In this document: one piece after another, positions 17,620-26,192 of the stretch
Numbering within the stretch: the stretch's first letter is position 1
Layout of the letters: every line of letters starts with the position of its first letter
Origin: Lachnospiraceae bacterium
GTDB lineage: Bacteria; Bacillota; Clostridia; Lachnospirales; Lachnospiraceae
Assembly: GCA_016282435.1 (NCBI GenBank)
Contig: JAEEKN010000153.1
Span: 1 to 32,802 of the forward strand
Reading direction: 5' to 3'
DNA length: 32,802 nucleotides
Made by a program: the position numbers and the translations under genes
The notes under the pieces: model-generated
Told to the model about the DNA's origin: nothing
The model's database searches: none
Seen by the model: only the letters and a program-made list of their open reading frames with translations

Positions 17620-18588
17620 TTAGCGCATAAGCACTGTCAATATACTTAATGATATTAGAAGCTGGATGATACAGAACCTGATCACGGTCTGTGTATCGGA
17701 CCAGCCTTTATTTTTTCTGGCATGATCATGAAGAGGTGTACGGGTATTGGCAAGGATCGTGATCTTCAGGAATCTTTTTAAGAATATTTTTACCAGACCG
17801 ATTCCGCCATCTACCACGAATACGATACATATAGGAAGGAAGAGGATGGGATCGCCGCATTTCATGGCTGCGATGGCCATAAATACACCGATGGTTCTGG
17901 ATCCCGCATCGCCCATCAATATGATGCTCGGAGAGGCGTTGAACCAGAGGTAGGCGGAAAGTGCAGCCAGGAATAATATCTCGTATACCATGAAATCAGG
18001 TTCGGGAGTGAGCAGAAGGAATGTGAACAGGCTTATGGTGGTGAGAGTTGAACACAGTCCGTCGACACCGTCGGTACAGTTGATCACATTTATGGACATC
18101 CAGATAAGTATGGTGGCCAGGATGACATAAACCACATACGGGATTTCGATGGTAATATTCTCCCTGAATATAGCCGACAGGAGTGAAAGGTCTATCGTAG
18201 TTGAGTTATGCGCCGCAAATGTGATAGCTACTCCGACAGAGATCAGAAGATCGAGGATTCCTTTTTTATAATCGCTCCATGGGGTCTTTGATGCATCGTC
18301 CAGAAAACCTGTCATCATGGCAAACAAAAGGAATACAAGATATACAGAGTATTCTACATCGAAGGGTGCGAACAGAAAACTTAAAACGCAGAAGACGGTA
18401 ACAAATATGATGCCGGCTCCTCTGGGCTTTCCTTTTGCTTTTTCTGCATTAACCGCAAATGCACGTCCGATATCTCCGGGAAGTTTGCTTTTCAGTTTTG
18501 CGGTGAGGATAAAAGTTACAAAAAATACAAGTACCGATATACCGGCTACATATATGCCCGGTATTTTGTCAAATAATAGTGTAAGCAT
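17620..18588 (-). CDS. mraY: MraY-type phospho-N-acetylmuramoyl-pentapeptide transferase
   Basis: 322 aa, about ten membrane segments. It belongs to the polyprenyl-phosphate N-acetylhexosamine-1-phosphate transferase superfamily, which moves a sugar phosphate from a UDP-sugar to undecaprenyl phosphate. Motifs seen: FLDDASK, NVINCTDGVDGL, MGDAGSRTIG and a C-terminal PLHDHARKNKGW. The last resembles the MraY-specific PLHHHFE...KGW rather than the WecA pattern, so the substrate is probably UDP-MurNAc-pentapeptide. The start is taken at ATG 18588, 6 nt after GGAG; the ATG at 18600 lies upstream of that SD. No other peptidoglycan precursor genes are near, so it may be a stand-alone or extra copy. 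Confidence 0.85.
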   Translation of the reverse strand: MLTLLFDKIPGIYVAGISVLVFFVTFILTAKLKSKLPGDIGRAFAVNAEKAKGKPRGAGIIFVTVFCVLSFLFAPFDVEYSVYLVFLLFAMMTGFLDDASKTPWSDYKKGILDLLISVGVAITFAAHNSTTIDLSLLSAIFRENITIEIPYVVYVILATILIWMSINVINCTDGVDGLCSTLTTISLFTFLLLTPEPDFMVYEILFLAALSAYLWFNASPSIILMGDAGSRTIGVFMAIAAMKCGDPILFLPICIVFVVDGGIGLVKIFLKRFLKITILANTRTPLHDHARKNKGWSDTQTVIRFCIIQLLISLSILTVLMR

Positions 18589-18620
18589 ATGAATCTCCAT
18601 TCATGACATTATATGATTTC

Positions 18621-18649
18621 ATTATCCTGTCTATTTTAACTCATTTGAA
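18621..18649 (-). promoter_or_regulatory. Likely promoter of the mraY-like gene
   Basis: On the minus strand TTCAAA (18649-18644), a 17-bp spacer and GATAAT (18626-18621), about 33 bp upstream of the chosen start. Confidence 0.55.
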
Positions 18650-18688
18650 AAAAAAAGTACATAAGAAAGAAAAAATATTTTTTTGGGG

Positions 18689-18717
18689 TTGACTTTTAGG
18701 CTGAAATAGCCGATATT
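18689..18717 (+). promoter_or_regulatory. Likely promoter of the secreted paralog pair
   Basis: TTGACT (18689-18694), a 17-bp spacer and GATATT (18712-18717); TATTAA two bases on is an alternative -10. Transcription from here gives a leader of about 135 nt. Confidence 0.5.
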
Positions 18718-18726
18718 AATCATGGA

Positions 18727-18761
18727 GGGGTATGTCTATGCCCCGGATTTGTATGCCCGGG
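18727..18761 (+). promoter_or_regulatory. Leader with two mutually exclusive hairpins
   Basis: GGGGTAT (18727-18733) pairs with ATGCCCC (18738-18744). The same C-run can instead pair as CCCGG (18742-18746) with CCGGG (18757-18761). A second TATGCCC at 18752-18758 gives a third option. It sits in the leader of the secreted paralog pair. It does not match a riboswitch class I can recognise. Confidence 0.35.
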
Positions 18762-18861
18762 AATAAAAGATTCACGGTAAGGTTTTTCCGGTTACTTAAC
18801 GTATGAGACAGAGAAAACAGTGATTATATAGACCTACAGGGTTCTGACAGGAGGCAGGAGT

Positions 18862-21384
18862 ATGGATAAAAAGCGGTTTTTGGGCAAAGCATTGGGAATG
18901 TTGTGTGCTTTTGCTGCTTTTGTATTTTTAACCGGCACCTTGGGTGTAAGGGCAGATAATTCGGTCACCATAGCCGAGATAAATTATCAGGCAAGTTATA
19001 TAAAGGTTCAGCTAAACTCAGGAGATACCGTGCTTCAGATATCCGATGGGAAGCAGAAGAAGTGGGAGACAGTAGTCGCTGAGCCCGAGGGCGGTATAGT
19101 GACTATGGATATTTCATGGATTTCCGTTACAAAGGATTATATCCTCTCATTACGAGGGGATTCCAGCACTACTCCCGTAAAGATCACCATACCAAAGCAG
19201 GACAAGAATTTTAAGGCGACATACTCGCCCCTGGACGGAATAAAGTTTACCGGAGATAACGGTGCGGATATAGAATGGAAGAAAAAAGACGGAGCAACAT
19301 GGAAGAGATATCCCAAGGAAAATCCTGCTTCATTCAATAACAAGATAGAGGGAATGATCAATAAGGGTGCCACGCTCATGTTCAGAACCGTAGGTGTAAA
19401 CGGCAGCGGAACCAACGCCGGAACACGTCCCAGCAAAGAAGTCGGCGTGACTATAAAGGCGAAAACTGCAGCACCCACTGTAAAAATCGACGAATCAAAG
19501 ATGAGCATTCCGTTCAAGAAGAATACAGAATACAGAGTCTGCGATGAAAACGGTAATGTACAGCCCGGTACCAACTGGATCAATCCGGGTGCGGATGAGG
19601 ACAAGGCTTTATCGGAGATAGCTTCAGCGGCTATGGTTAACGAGACTACAGGAGAAGCCGGAAAAGATGTATTTTTCCAGTTTAGATTAGCAAAGACAGC
19701 TACTACTCAGGTATCAAAGATAGCCACTGTAAAGATACCCGGACAGAAGCCGATGACAGATGCCGAGAAGAACGGCATAAAATTAAAATATGACAGTACA
19801 TCTACATTGCAGCTTACGATAGAGTCGGCATCTTCAAAAGAAGTTTTTGAATATTGCATCATAACTCATAAGGATCAGCTTGACGGTAAGACCATAGACG
19901 GATTAAAGAGCCTCACCTGGAATGGGGTAACTGATGGAAAAGCCATCACCATAAACAAGACACAGGCAGACGAGGGAAGCCTGATCTATGTGAGAAAAAA
20001 GGCAAAGGGTAAGCAGGGAGAAGACGGATACGAGCTGCCTTCACCCAGTATCAAGATTGCTGAAGTTAAGTATCCTAAGGAGCTGAGTACACTTTCTACC
20101 GATATCGAGTGGAACCAGATTATAGCAGGTGTCGTAAGACCGAATAATTCGGGTTCAGAGGTGGTATTCAGAGCCTACAGTTCTATAGAAGAACCTGTAA
20201 GTGCTATAAAGTTTATGTCTTATCCCACTCCGAGCGGTAATGGTATAGAACTGGCGTCGACAGAGTTTGAGTCAACGGTAAGAGCTCTCACTGAGGGTGA
20301 AAAGGACAGTTTGAAGTTCACCGAAGAGGAGAAGAAAGATTATAATTATATCGTAGAAACTAAGATAAAGGATACTACGAAGCTTGAAGCTTCCATGGGC
20401 CGTACTGCGAAAGAGTATTACATATATTATAAGCAGGGAACCCAGTCAGAGTATAAGGAAAGCTCGGCAGCAGCGGGTGGATTTGCATTATACATTCATC
20501 CTTCGTCTGTCATAAGCAACCCTACCGAAACTGATGAGATAAATAATACTGAAGCTCAAAAGACAGTAAAGGTAACCGGAGATCAGGGTAAGTATGAGAC
20601 CCAGTTCACCAGAGTATATAACTCAAATAAGTTGTATACCGGATCTAACGATCCGTCAAAGTGCGATCCTCATGTGTTCAGCTTCGTAGTAGAACTCGGT
20701 GTGAATAACACTTTGGTTAGCGAAGAACAGGGTACTGTAACGGATGTGCCCAGAGATATAGAAAAGATAGTATACGACGGCATTACCTATGAAAAGGGTT
20801 CGGCATTTGGACCGGGCAAGGCGTTCGTAGTTAACAAATGGCCTTATAAAGAAAATGAAAAGGATAAACTTAAGCTTATAGTAACCGTTGATACACATCA
20901 GATAGAACAGAACTCTTCGATAATACCCAAGGATGAATTAAAGTCCATGGATATCTATCTGACCGGCGGAGAAGTGATAAAGGATCAGATCAAGCTCGAA
21001 TTTATAAAGACGGCTTATGTAGTGGCAAAAGATGGGGACACCACTCCTTCAAACCAGTCGGAATACATCTTTGATGAGATAGATACCACTTCGTCAACAG
21101 ATGATACTTTTGCTGAAATTTATGTATATGTAAAACCTACACAGACAAGTGAAGAGCTGTCGATCACTTCGGTACAGATGGATGGACATTCGGTATGCAA
21201 AAAGCTGTCGAGAAACGGTAATTATTTTAAGGTGACTCTTTCTAAGACCCTGTTAAATAATGTTATAAAGACAATGGCAGCGGGAGTTACCCAAACAGAA
21301 TATATAAAATTTGTATTTGATAACGGTTTTGAATTAAACGAAGGATACAAGATTGTGATCAATAAGCAGGCCGTTACACCATAA
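18862..21384 (+). CDS. Secreted protein of unknown function, larger of two tandem paralogs (840 aa)
   Basis: A clear signal peptide (about residues 1-31, ending GVRADN) shows export. The first 310 or so residues align by eye with the next gene: both have an opening I-x-Y repeat strand, a DxSWxxxxKDxxxSxKGD-type stretch (DISWISVTKDYILSLRGD here), TxPKxxxxFK, and an IPGQK motif near residue 295. The remaining 500 residues are additional beta-rich sequence with no family I recognise. No LPxTG, lipobox or SLH motif is seen, so it may be released or held non-covalently. Two SD-like runs (AGGAGG and AGGAG) precede ATG 18862. Only 36 bp separate it from its paralog, which fits one operon. Confidence 0.85.
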   Translation: MDKKRFLGKALGMLCAFAAFVFLTGTLGVRADNSVTIAEINYQASYIKVQLNSGDTVLQISDGKQKKWETVVAEPEGGIVTMDISWISVTKDYILSLRGDSSTTPVKITIPKQDKNFKATYSPLDGIKFTGDNGADIEWKKKDGATWKRYPKENPASFNNKIEGMINKGATLMFRTVGVNGSGTNAGTRPSKEVGVTIKAKTAAPTVKIDESKMSIPFKKNTEYRVCDENGNVQPGTNWINPGADEDKALSEIASAAMVNETTGEAGKDVFFQFRLAKTATTQVSKIATVKIPGQKPMTDAEKNGIKLKYDSTSTLQLTIESASSKEVFEYCIITHKDQLDGKTIDGLKSLTWNGVTDGKAITINKTQADEGSLIYVRKKAKGKQGEDGYELPSPSIKIAEVKYPKELSTLSTDIEWNQIIAGVVRPNNSGSEVVFRAYSSIEEPVSAIKFMSYPTPSGNGIELASTEFESTVRALTEGEKDSLKFTEEEKKDYNYIVETKIKDTTKLEASMGRTAKEYYIYYKQGTQSEYKESSAAAGGFALYIHPSSVISNPTETDEINNTEAQKTVKVTGDQGKYETQFTRVYNSNKLYTGSNDPSKCDPHVFSFVVELGVNNTLVSEEQGTVTDVPRDIEKIVYDGITYEKGSAFGPGKAFVVNKWPYKENEKDKLKLIVTVDTHQIEQNSSIIPKDELKSMDIYLTGGEVIKDQIKLEFIKTAYVVAKDGDTTPSNQSEYIFDEIDTTSSTDDTFAEIYVYVKPTQTSEELSITSVQMDGHSVCKKLSRNGNYFKVTLSKTLLNNVIKTMAAGVTQTEYIKFVFDNGFELNEGYKIVINKQAVTP

Positions 21385-21420
21385 TCTTTACTGTAAAAAA
21401 CATAGGAGGGACATAGAGCA

Positions 21421-22707
21421 ATGAAGAATAGAGAGATAAGTAAATTATTCAGATATGTTCTGGTATTGTGTGCAGCTCTTATATCCTGTATGGTTCTTAC
21501 GGGAAACACCGGGATCAAAGCAGCGGACCCTGCGGCTCAACGTGTGTCGATCGGCGATGTTGACTATGACGGCCTGACCTTAAAGTTATATAAGAATGGC
21601 AACAAAATCCTGTACTTCTCGGCAGATGAGAAAAAAACATGGACCGAGGTCGAAGGAGAGAGCGGTAAAGATGATAAAAACCGCGACTACATCGAGATGG
21701 ATTTTTCATGGGTGAACTCGAAAAAAGATATTACAGTATCTTTCAAAGGCGATGTTGAGACTACCGAACTTGATGTAACATTTCCTAAAATGAACACTAC
21801 ATTTAAGCCTGTCTTAAACAAAGGTACCATAGATATCGAATTCTCGGGTGTTGACAATGCCACTGCTTTTATGTGGAGAAAAGCGTCTGATTATAACTGG
21901 ACAACAGTAACTTTGAATAAAAGCGATGCGGCCTATGCGGCATTTTTAAAGAAACTTAACGAATTCCGTTTCAAAGGTTGCAAGATAGTGCTTAGAACCG
22001 CACAGGTGGTAGGAACCGATGCAGATAACATGGGTCAGAGAATGAGCAAAGAAGTCACTGTTTCTATCCCTAAGATGGCAAATGCTCCGACCATCAAGGT
22101 AAATGTCAAGAAGTTGACATTAAATACCAAAGAGTCGCAGGAATACTACGATGAGGCCAAAGGCGAATGGGTACAGTGCCGGAAGAACATGCTGGTATCC
22201 GATATAGCTCCGAAGACCATGTATGCCGGAAGCACTGAAGGTAAAAGTGTCAGCATAAAAATCAGGACTGCAGCTACAGAAAAGAAGGGATATTCAAAGA
22301 CCTTCATACTGATGATACCCGGTCAGACAAAGGCACCCGATTTTACGGACGGCGGTCATGTAAAAGCAGCATTTGATAATACCGACCTGCTTATTACATT
22401 TATGAAAGCATCTGCTACCGCTCCTATAGAATACTGTATAGTAAAAGAAGGAGAGACTTTTGACCAGGCAACCGCAAAATGGAAGACTGTGAAAAAGGCG
22501 GGCAAGGTCGTAAAACTCAATGAGAAAACCGCTCCTGCCGGAAGTAAGATTTATATCAGGTTTGCCGGCACTACTGCTAATGAAAAGAAGAACATTGCAC
22601 TTGCACTTCCTTCTTACTATTCCGAATATACCGTCGGAACATATCCTGTAAAGCAGGAGGAAAAGAAGACCGAGAAAAGCAAGAGTGAAACCACAAAGAA
22701 AAGCTAA
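21421..22707 (+). CDS. Secreted protein of unknown function, smaller of two tandem paralogs (428 aa)
   Basis: A signal peptide (about 1-35, ending GIKAAD) shows export. It parallels the N-terminal half of the upstream protein: MDFSWVNSKKDITVSFKGD matches the DISWISVTKDYILSLRGD stretch, and LMIPGQTKAP matches VKIPGQKP. It lacks the long C-terminal region and instead ends in a Lys/Glu/Ser tail (EEKKTEKSKSETTKKS), which could bind anionic wall polymers. SD AGGAGGG lies about 12 nt before ATG 21421. A strong terminator follows. The most likely origin is tandem duplication and divergence. Confidence 0.85.
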   Translation: MKNREISKLFRYVLVLCAALISCMVLTGNTGIKAADPAAQRVSIGDVDYDGLTLKLYKNGNKILYFSADEKKTWTEVEGESGKDDKNRDYIEMDFSWVNSKKDITVSFKGDVETTELDVTFPKMNTTFKPVLNKGTIDIEFSGVDNATAFMWRKASDYNWTTVTLNKSDAAYAAFLKKLNEFRFKGCKIVLRTAQVVGTDADNMGQRMSKEVTVSIPKMANAPTIKVNVKKLTLNTKESQEYYDEAKGEWVQCRKNMLVSDIAPKTMYAGSTEGKSVSIKIRTAATEKKGYSKTFILMIPGQTKAPDFTDGGHVKAAFDNTDLLITFMKASATAPIEYCIVKEGETFDQATAKWKTVKKAGKVVKLNEKTAPAGSKIYIRFAGTTANEKKNIALALPSYYSEYTVGTYPVKQEEKKTEKSKSETTKKS

Positions 22708-22733
22708 AGTTTCATAAAGACTAAAGATAAAAA

Positions 22734-22769
22734 AATTCCCGGGCCGTGTGGTCCGGGAATTAAGTTTTT
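22734..22769. terminator. Bidirectional intrinsic terminator
   Basis: AATTCCCGGGCC (22734-22745) pairs with GGTCCGGGAATT (22750-22761) over 12 bp with one G-U pair and a GTGT loop. A T-run follows and an A-run precedes. It ends the paralog operon and the convergent small minus-strand gene. Confidence 0.92.
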
Positions 22770-22773
22770 AAGA

Positions 22774-23049
22774 TTAGTTGAATGCATCCTTTATATCTTC
22801 AGCGGCATCCTCAACAGCTTCCTTAGCGTCATCGAGAGCGTCCTTTGCATCGTCGGGATTGATCTTGATGTACTCGGGGGAGTTCTCATCCTCTTCCTCG
22901 TCATCATCCAAGTCGAAATCGTCGATATCATCATCGAAATCGTCATCCTCGGTATCCTTGCCAACAAACTTCTTGTATGCGCAATAAGCACCGAATCCGG
23001 CAGCAGCAACTCCGGCAACACCTACAACAAACTTTAAAAACTTTTTCAT
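22774..23049 (-). CDS. Small membrane protein with Asp/Glu-rich tail (91 aa)
   Basis: The start is taken at MKKFLKFVV, because AAAGGAGA lies just upstream on the minus strand; a longer frame adds nine residues before that SD. A short Gly/Ala-rich membrane segment (about 5-22) precedes a run of DDDFDDDIDDFDLDDDEEEDE and then an Ala/Asp/Glu helix ending KDAFN. The very acidic tail is probably cytoplasmic or wall-facing and may bind cations or basic proteins. Function unknown. It has its own promoter and terminator. A second protein of the same design lies on the other side of pcrA (25842-26168). Confidence 0.82.
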   Translation of the reverse strand: MKKFLKFVVGVAGVAAAGFGAYCAYKKFVGKDTEDDDFDDDIDDFDLDDDEEEDENSPEYIKINPDDAKDALDDAKEAVEDAAEDIKDAFN

Positions 23050-23105
23050 TAGTATTCTCCTTTCAAATAACCCCACATTACTTCATGGGAATCTCATCAT
23101 TCTCT

Positions 23106-23134
23106 ATTATATGATGTATTTCGCAAAAAGTAAA
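23106..23134 (-). promoter_or_regulatory. Promoter of the 91-aa acidic membrane protein
   Basis: On the minus strand TTTACT (23134-23129), a 17-bp spacer and TATAAT (23111-23106). Confidence 0.7.
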
Positions 23135-23158
23135 GTTAAAAATTTATGAAACAATATT

Positions 23159-25564
23159 TTATTCAACTTTTTTTAATTTTGCAAAAGAAGCCAGCATTTT
23201 CTTGGTACCTGCGGGGAAATCTACCGTCACCTCAAAGTCAGAAGATCCTTTTTCGATGTTTTTTACGGTACCCACACCAAATTTGATGTGTTTTACCTTG
23301 TCGCCCACGGTGTATCCCAGTTCACCTTCGGTAGAAGCTATGGCGTTGATGCCTTTGGAAGGAAGAGAAGCGTAAGGGTTGTCGTTCAGTGTGATATTGT
23401 TTTTCTTGTATCCGGCATCTTTTTCACGGTATGCACGGCTGTGTTCGGATGTCTCTTTGGGTTTGTTTGTCTCCATATTGTTATATCCGGAAAACTTGCT
23501 TACGTTCCGGTTCCTTTCTATAAAATTTTTGAAGCTGGTATTGCCGCTTAATGTATTGGTCCTTCCGATATCACCTTTTTTGGTCAGAAGGTGTCTCGGA
23601 ATCTCCTTGACAAATCGTGAGATTGAATTGAATGCCATGTTACCGTGCATCATTCTAGTGGTGGCGGCACTGAGGTAAAGCCGTTTTCTCGCACGAGTGA
23701 TGCCTACGTAGCAGAGCCTTCGTTCCTCGGCTATTTCTTCTTCGGGGTCATCAGCATTTAGTGACATAGAACCCGGGAATACATTTTCTTCCATGCCGAC
23801 CAGGAAAACATTATCGAATTCCAGGCCTTTTGCCGAATGGATGGTCATGAGTACGACCATGTCGGTATTTTCAGAATAACTGTCGATATCCCCGACAAGC
23901 GCCACATCCTCCAGGAAACCGGAGAGCGAAGACGGTTCATCACCGTTTTCTGATGCTGCTTCATATTCAGCCAGTTTGTTTACAAGTTCGCCGATATTCT
24001 CTTTACGGTCCTCTATTTTTTCGTCGGAATCGTCGTCTTCCAGATACTCGAAATATTCAATATCCTCTATCAGTTCGTTTAACAGGTCGACCAGTGAGGA
24101 AGTATTTTGGAGCTTGTTCTTATAGGCTTCGATGAGACTGACGAATTTGGTGATGCCACCGACCGCACGTCCGACACCGAGGCTTTTCTGAAGGAAGGGA
24201 TCCTCGCTTATTCTTAACAGCACATCGTAGAGACTCTGCTCATTGTCTTCGGCGTAGTTTGACAGCTTTTCTATACTTGTGGCACCGATGCTTCTTTTGG
24301 GTACATTCAGTATTCTTCTTACAGAGATATCGTCGCTGTGAGAGGCTATCACCCTCAGGTATGCCAGCATGTCTTTTATTTCTTTTCTCTGATAGAAATT
24401 GATGCTGCCTATGATCCTGTAGGGAATGTTGCGGAGTACCAGACGCTCTTCAAACATACGGGACTGGGCGTTGGTACGGTAAAGAATTGCAAAATCCTTG
24501 TACTCTGCATTCCCTTCGCGCACTTCCGAATATATGGTGTTTATGATATCGGCAGCTTCGTCCCTGTCACTCGGATAGCATGTGAAGGAGACGGGAGTGC
24601 CCTGCTCGTTGTCTGTCCAGAGGGTTTTGTCCTTGCGGGCTCTGTTGTTATGGATGACTTCGTTGGCTGTGTCGAGTATGGCTTTTGTTGAACGGTAGTT
24701 CTGCTCCAGCCTTATGACTTTGGCGTCGGGGTAGTTTTCTTCAAAATCAAGGATATTCCTGATATTTGCACCTCTGAACTTGTATATGGACTGATCGTCA
24801 TCACCTACGACACACAGGTTATGCTCGATATCCCCGTATTCGTTTGTATGTTCTGCCAGAAGCCTTATAAGCTCAAACTGAGCGGTGTTGGTATCCTGAT
24901 ACTCGTCAACCAGTATGAAACGGAACCTGTTCCTGTAGTATTCCAAAGTCTCGGGAGAAATCCTGAAAAGCTGTACCGTTTTCATTATCAGGTCATCAAA
25001 ATCGAGAGCGTTGTTGGCTTTCAGTCTCTTCTGATATTCATTGTAGGCTTTACCGTACAGGAGATAGTCGTGGTCTCCGCCTGCCCGTTCTATGAACATA
25101 TCGGGATCTATCAATTCGTCTTTTGCGCTTGATATAACATTCAGGAAGGTCTTATCCTTATACTTTTTCGGATCAAGGTTCATTCCTTTTATGATATCCT
25201 TCATCAGGGACTTCTGGTCGTCTCTGTCATATATTATGAAATCACGGTCAAACCCGAGCTTTTCTATAAAACGCCGCAGTATTTTTACGCAGGTGGAATG
25301 GAATGTGCTGGCCCACACGTTTTCGGAACCGGCTCCGACGATGTTGCCTATTCGTTCTTTCATCTCGCCGGCAGCTTTATTTGTGAAAGTTACGGCAAGT
25401 ATCTGGTAAGGGTTTACGCCGCATTCCGATATCAGATAAGCTATACGGTGGGTAAGAACCCTGGTCTTGCCTGAACCGGCGCCTGCCAAGATCAGCAGGG
25501 GACCGTTTACATACTGTACCGCTTCGGCCTGCATATCGTTCAGACCGTCCAATATATTACTCAT
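23159..25564 (-). CDS. pcrA: ATP-dependent DNA helicase PcrA (UvrD/Rep family)
   Basis: 801 aa, a superfamily 1A 3'-5' helicase used in repair, replication restart and clearing of proteins from DNA. Seen: N-terminal LNDMQAEAVQY (Q motif), Walker A AGAGSGKT (27-34), motif II VDEYQDTN (near 220), motif III VVGDDDQSIYKFRGA, motif IV LEQNYRST, and the late motifs VVLMTIHSAKGLEFDNVF and RRLCYVGITRARKRLYL. The C-terminal Tudor-like domain (GDKVKHIKFGVGTV...) is typical of Gram-positive PcrA and binds RNA polymerase. SD GAGGAG lies 12 nt from ATG 25564, somewhat long. It has its own promoter, with a hairpin in the leader. No LexA box is visible. Confidence 0.97.
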   Translation of the reverse strand: MSNILDGLNDMQAEAVQYVNGPLLILAGAGSGKTRVLTHRIAYLISECGVNPYQILAVTFTNKAAGEMKERIGNIVGAGSENVWASTFHSTCVKILRRFIEKLGFDRDFIIYDRDDQKSLMKDIIKGMNLDPKKYKDKTFLNVISSAKDELIDPDMFIERAGGDHDYLLYGKAYNEYQKRLKANNALDFDDLIMKTVQLFRISPETLEYYRNRFRFILVDEYQDTNTAQFELIRLLAEHTNEYGDIEHNLCVVGDDDQSIYKFRGANIRNILDFEENYPDAKVIRLEQNYRSTKAILDTANEVIHNNRARKDKTLWTDNEQGTPVSFTCYPSDRDEAADIINTIYSEVREGNAEYKDFAILYRTNAQSRMFEERLVLRNIPYRIIGSINFYQRKEIKDMLAYLRVIASHSDDISVRRILNVPKRSIGATSIEKLSNYAEDNEQSLYDVLLRISEDPFLQKSLGVGRAVGGITKFVSLIEAYKNKLQNTSSLVDLLNELIEDIEYFEYLEDDDSDEKIEDRKENIGELVNKLAEYEAASENGDEPSSLSGFLEDVALVGDIDSYSENTDMVVLMTIHSAKGLEFDNVFLVGMEENVFPGSMSLNADDPEEEIAEERRLCYVGITRARKRLYLSAATTRMMHGNMAFNSISRFVKEIPRHLLTKKGDIGRTNTLSGNTSFKNFIERNRNVSKFSGYNNMETNKPKETSEHSRAYREKDAGYKKNNITLNDNPYASLPSKGINAIASTEGELGYTVGDKVKHIKFGVGTVKNIEKGSSDFEVTVDFPAGTKKMLASFAKLKKVE

Positions 25565-25658
25565 ATATTAAGTGTTCTCCTCAAAAACTTAGCACTGTTT
25601 ATTGTAAAAAAGGTTGATAATTGTATATATTCCCGAAAAATAAGTACAAAAAAGGGAG

Positions 25659-25679
25659 GGACAGTTAAAACGGCTGTCC
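25659..25679 (-). promoter_or_regulatory. Hairpin with U-run in the pcrA leader
   Basis: On the minus strand GGACAG and CTGTCC enclose a 9-nt loop and are followed by CTCCC and then six T. It lies directly after the pcrA promoter, so it could act as an attenuator. The stem is only 6 bp and the T-run is 5 nt away, so termination would be weak. Confidence 0.4.
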
Positions 25680-25692
25680 ACTCACCGTACTC

Positions 25693-25721
25693 ATAATACA
25701 CTTTTTTACTGTTTTTGTCAA
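25693..25721 (-). promoter_or_regulatory. Promoter of pcrA
   Basis: On the minus strand TTGACA (25721-25716, full consensus), a 17-bp spacer and TATTAT (25698-25693). The leader is about 120 nt. Confidence 0.8.
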
Positions 25722-25744
25722 ATTATTTTAAAAAATACTGGAAA

Positions 25745-25772
25745 TTTACGAAAAAGTATGATAAACTATATC
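25745..25772 (+). promoter_or_regulatory. Possible promoter of the 108-aa acidic membrane protein
   Basis: TTTACG (25745-25750), a 16-bp spacer and TATATC (25767-25772), a four-of-six match in each box. It is the best candidate between the divergent pcrA promoter and the gene. Confidence 0.4.
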
Positions 25773-25841
25773 TTGTCAGATTCATACCATATGTTATGCG
25801 TGTTGAATCATAAATTAACGTTTCGAAAGGATGTGGAGATT

Positions 25842-26168
25842 ATGTTTAAGTGCAAGGAGTTTACAGACAAGTCCAAGAAGAAGATCGGCGACCTGATCTC
25901 TGAATCAAAGATCGGCGAGATCCTGAAGAAGAAGGAAGATGAGAAGCTTGAGAAGAAAAAGAATAAAGCCATCATCGTTCTCTGCGTTATCGCAGCAGTA
26001 GCAGCAGTAGCTGTTATCGTTTACTTCATCTACAAACTCGTAAAGCCCGATTATCTTAAGGACTATGAGGAAGACGATGATTTTGATGATTTTGAGGACA
26101 TTGACGATCTGGATGATTTCGATGACCTTGATACAGATGAGAAGAAAGAGGAGTCCGCAGAGAGCTGA
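25842..26168 (+). CDS. Small membrane protein with Asp-rich tail (108 aa)
   Basis: The start is MFKCKEF at ATG 25842, preceded by GGATGTGGAG; the frame is open further upstream but there is no SD there. A Lys-rich N-terminal part (about 1-46) is followed by one membrane segment (about 47-70, AIIVLCVIAAVAAVAVIVYF) and an acidic tail of repeating DDFDD/DDLDD units. Positive-inside logic puts the Lys-rich part in the cytosol and the acidic tail outside. Function unknown. It resembles the 91-aa protein at 22774-23049 in layout but not clearly in sequence. The DUF1836 gene follows 24 bp on, probably in the same transcript. Confidence 0.85.
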   Translation: MFKCKEFTDKSKKKIGDLISESKIGEILKKKEDEKLEKKKNKAIIVLCVIAAVAAVAVIVYFIYKLVKPDYLKDYEEDDDFDDFEDIDDLDDFDDLDTDEKKEESAES

Positions 26169-26192
26169 TACTCGAAGCGAGAGGTGATATAA

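Noticed and set aside
25565-25692. LexA (SOS) box at pcrA
   Set aside because: No GAAC-N4-GTTC type palindrome is present around the promoter or leader.
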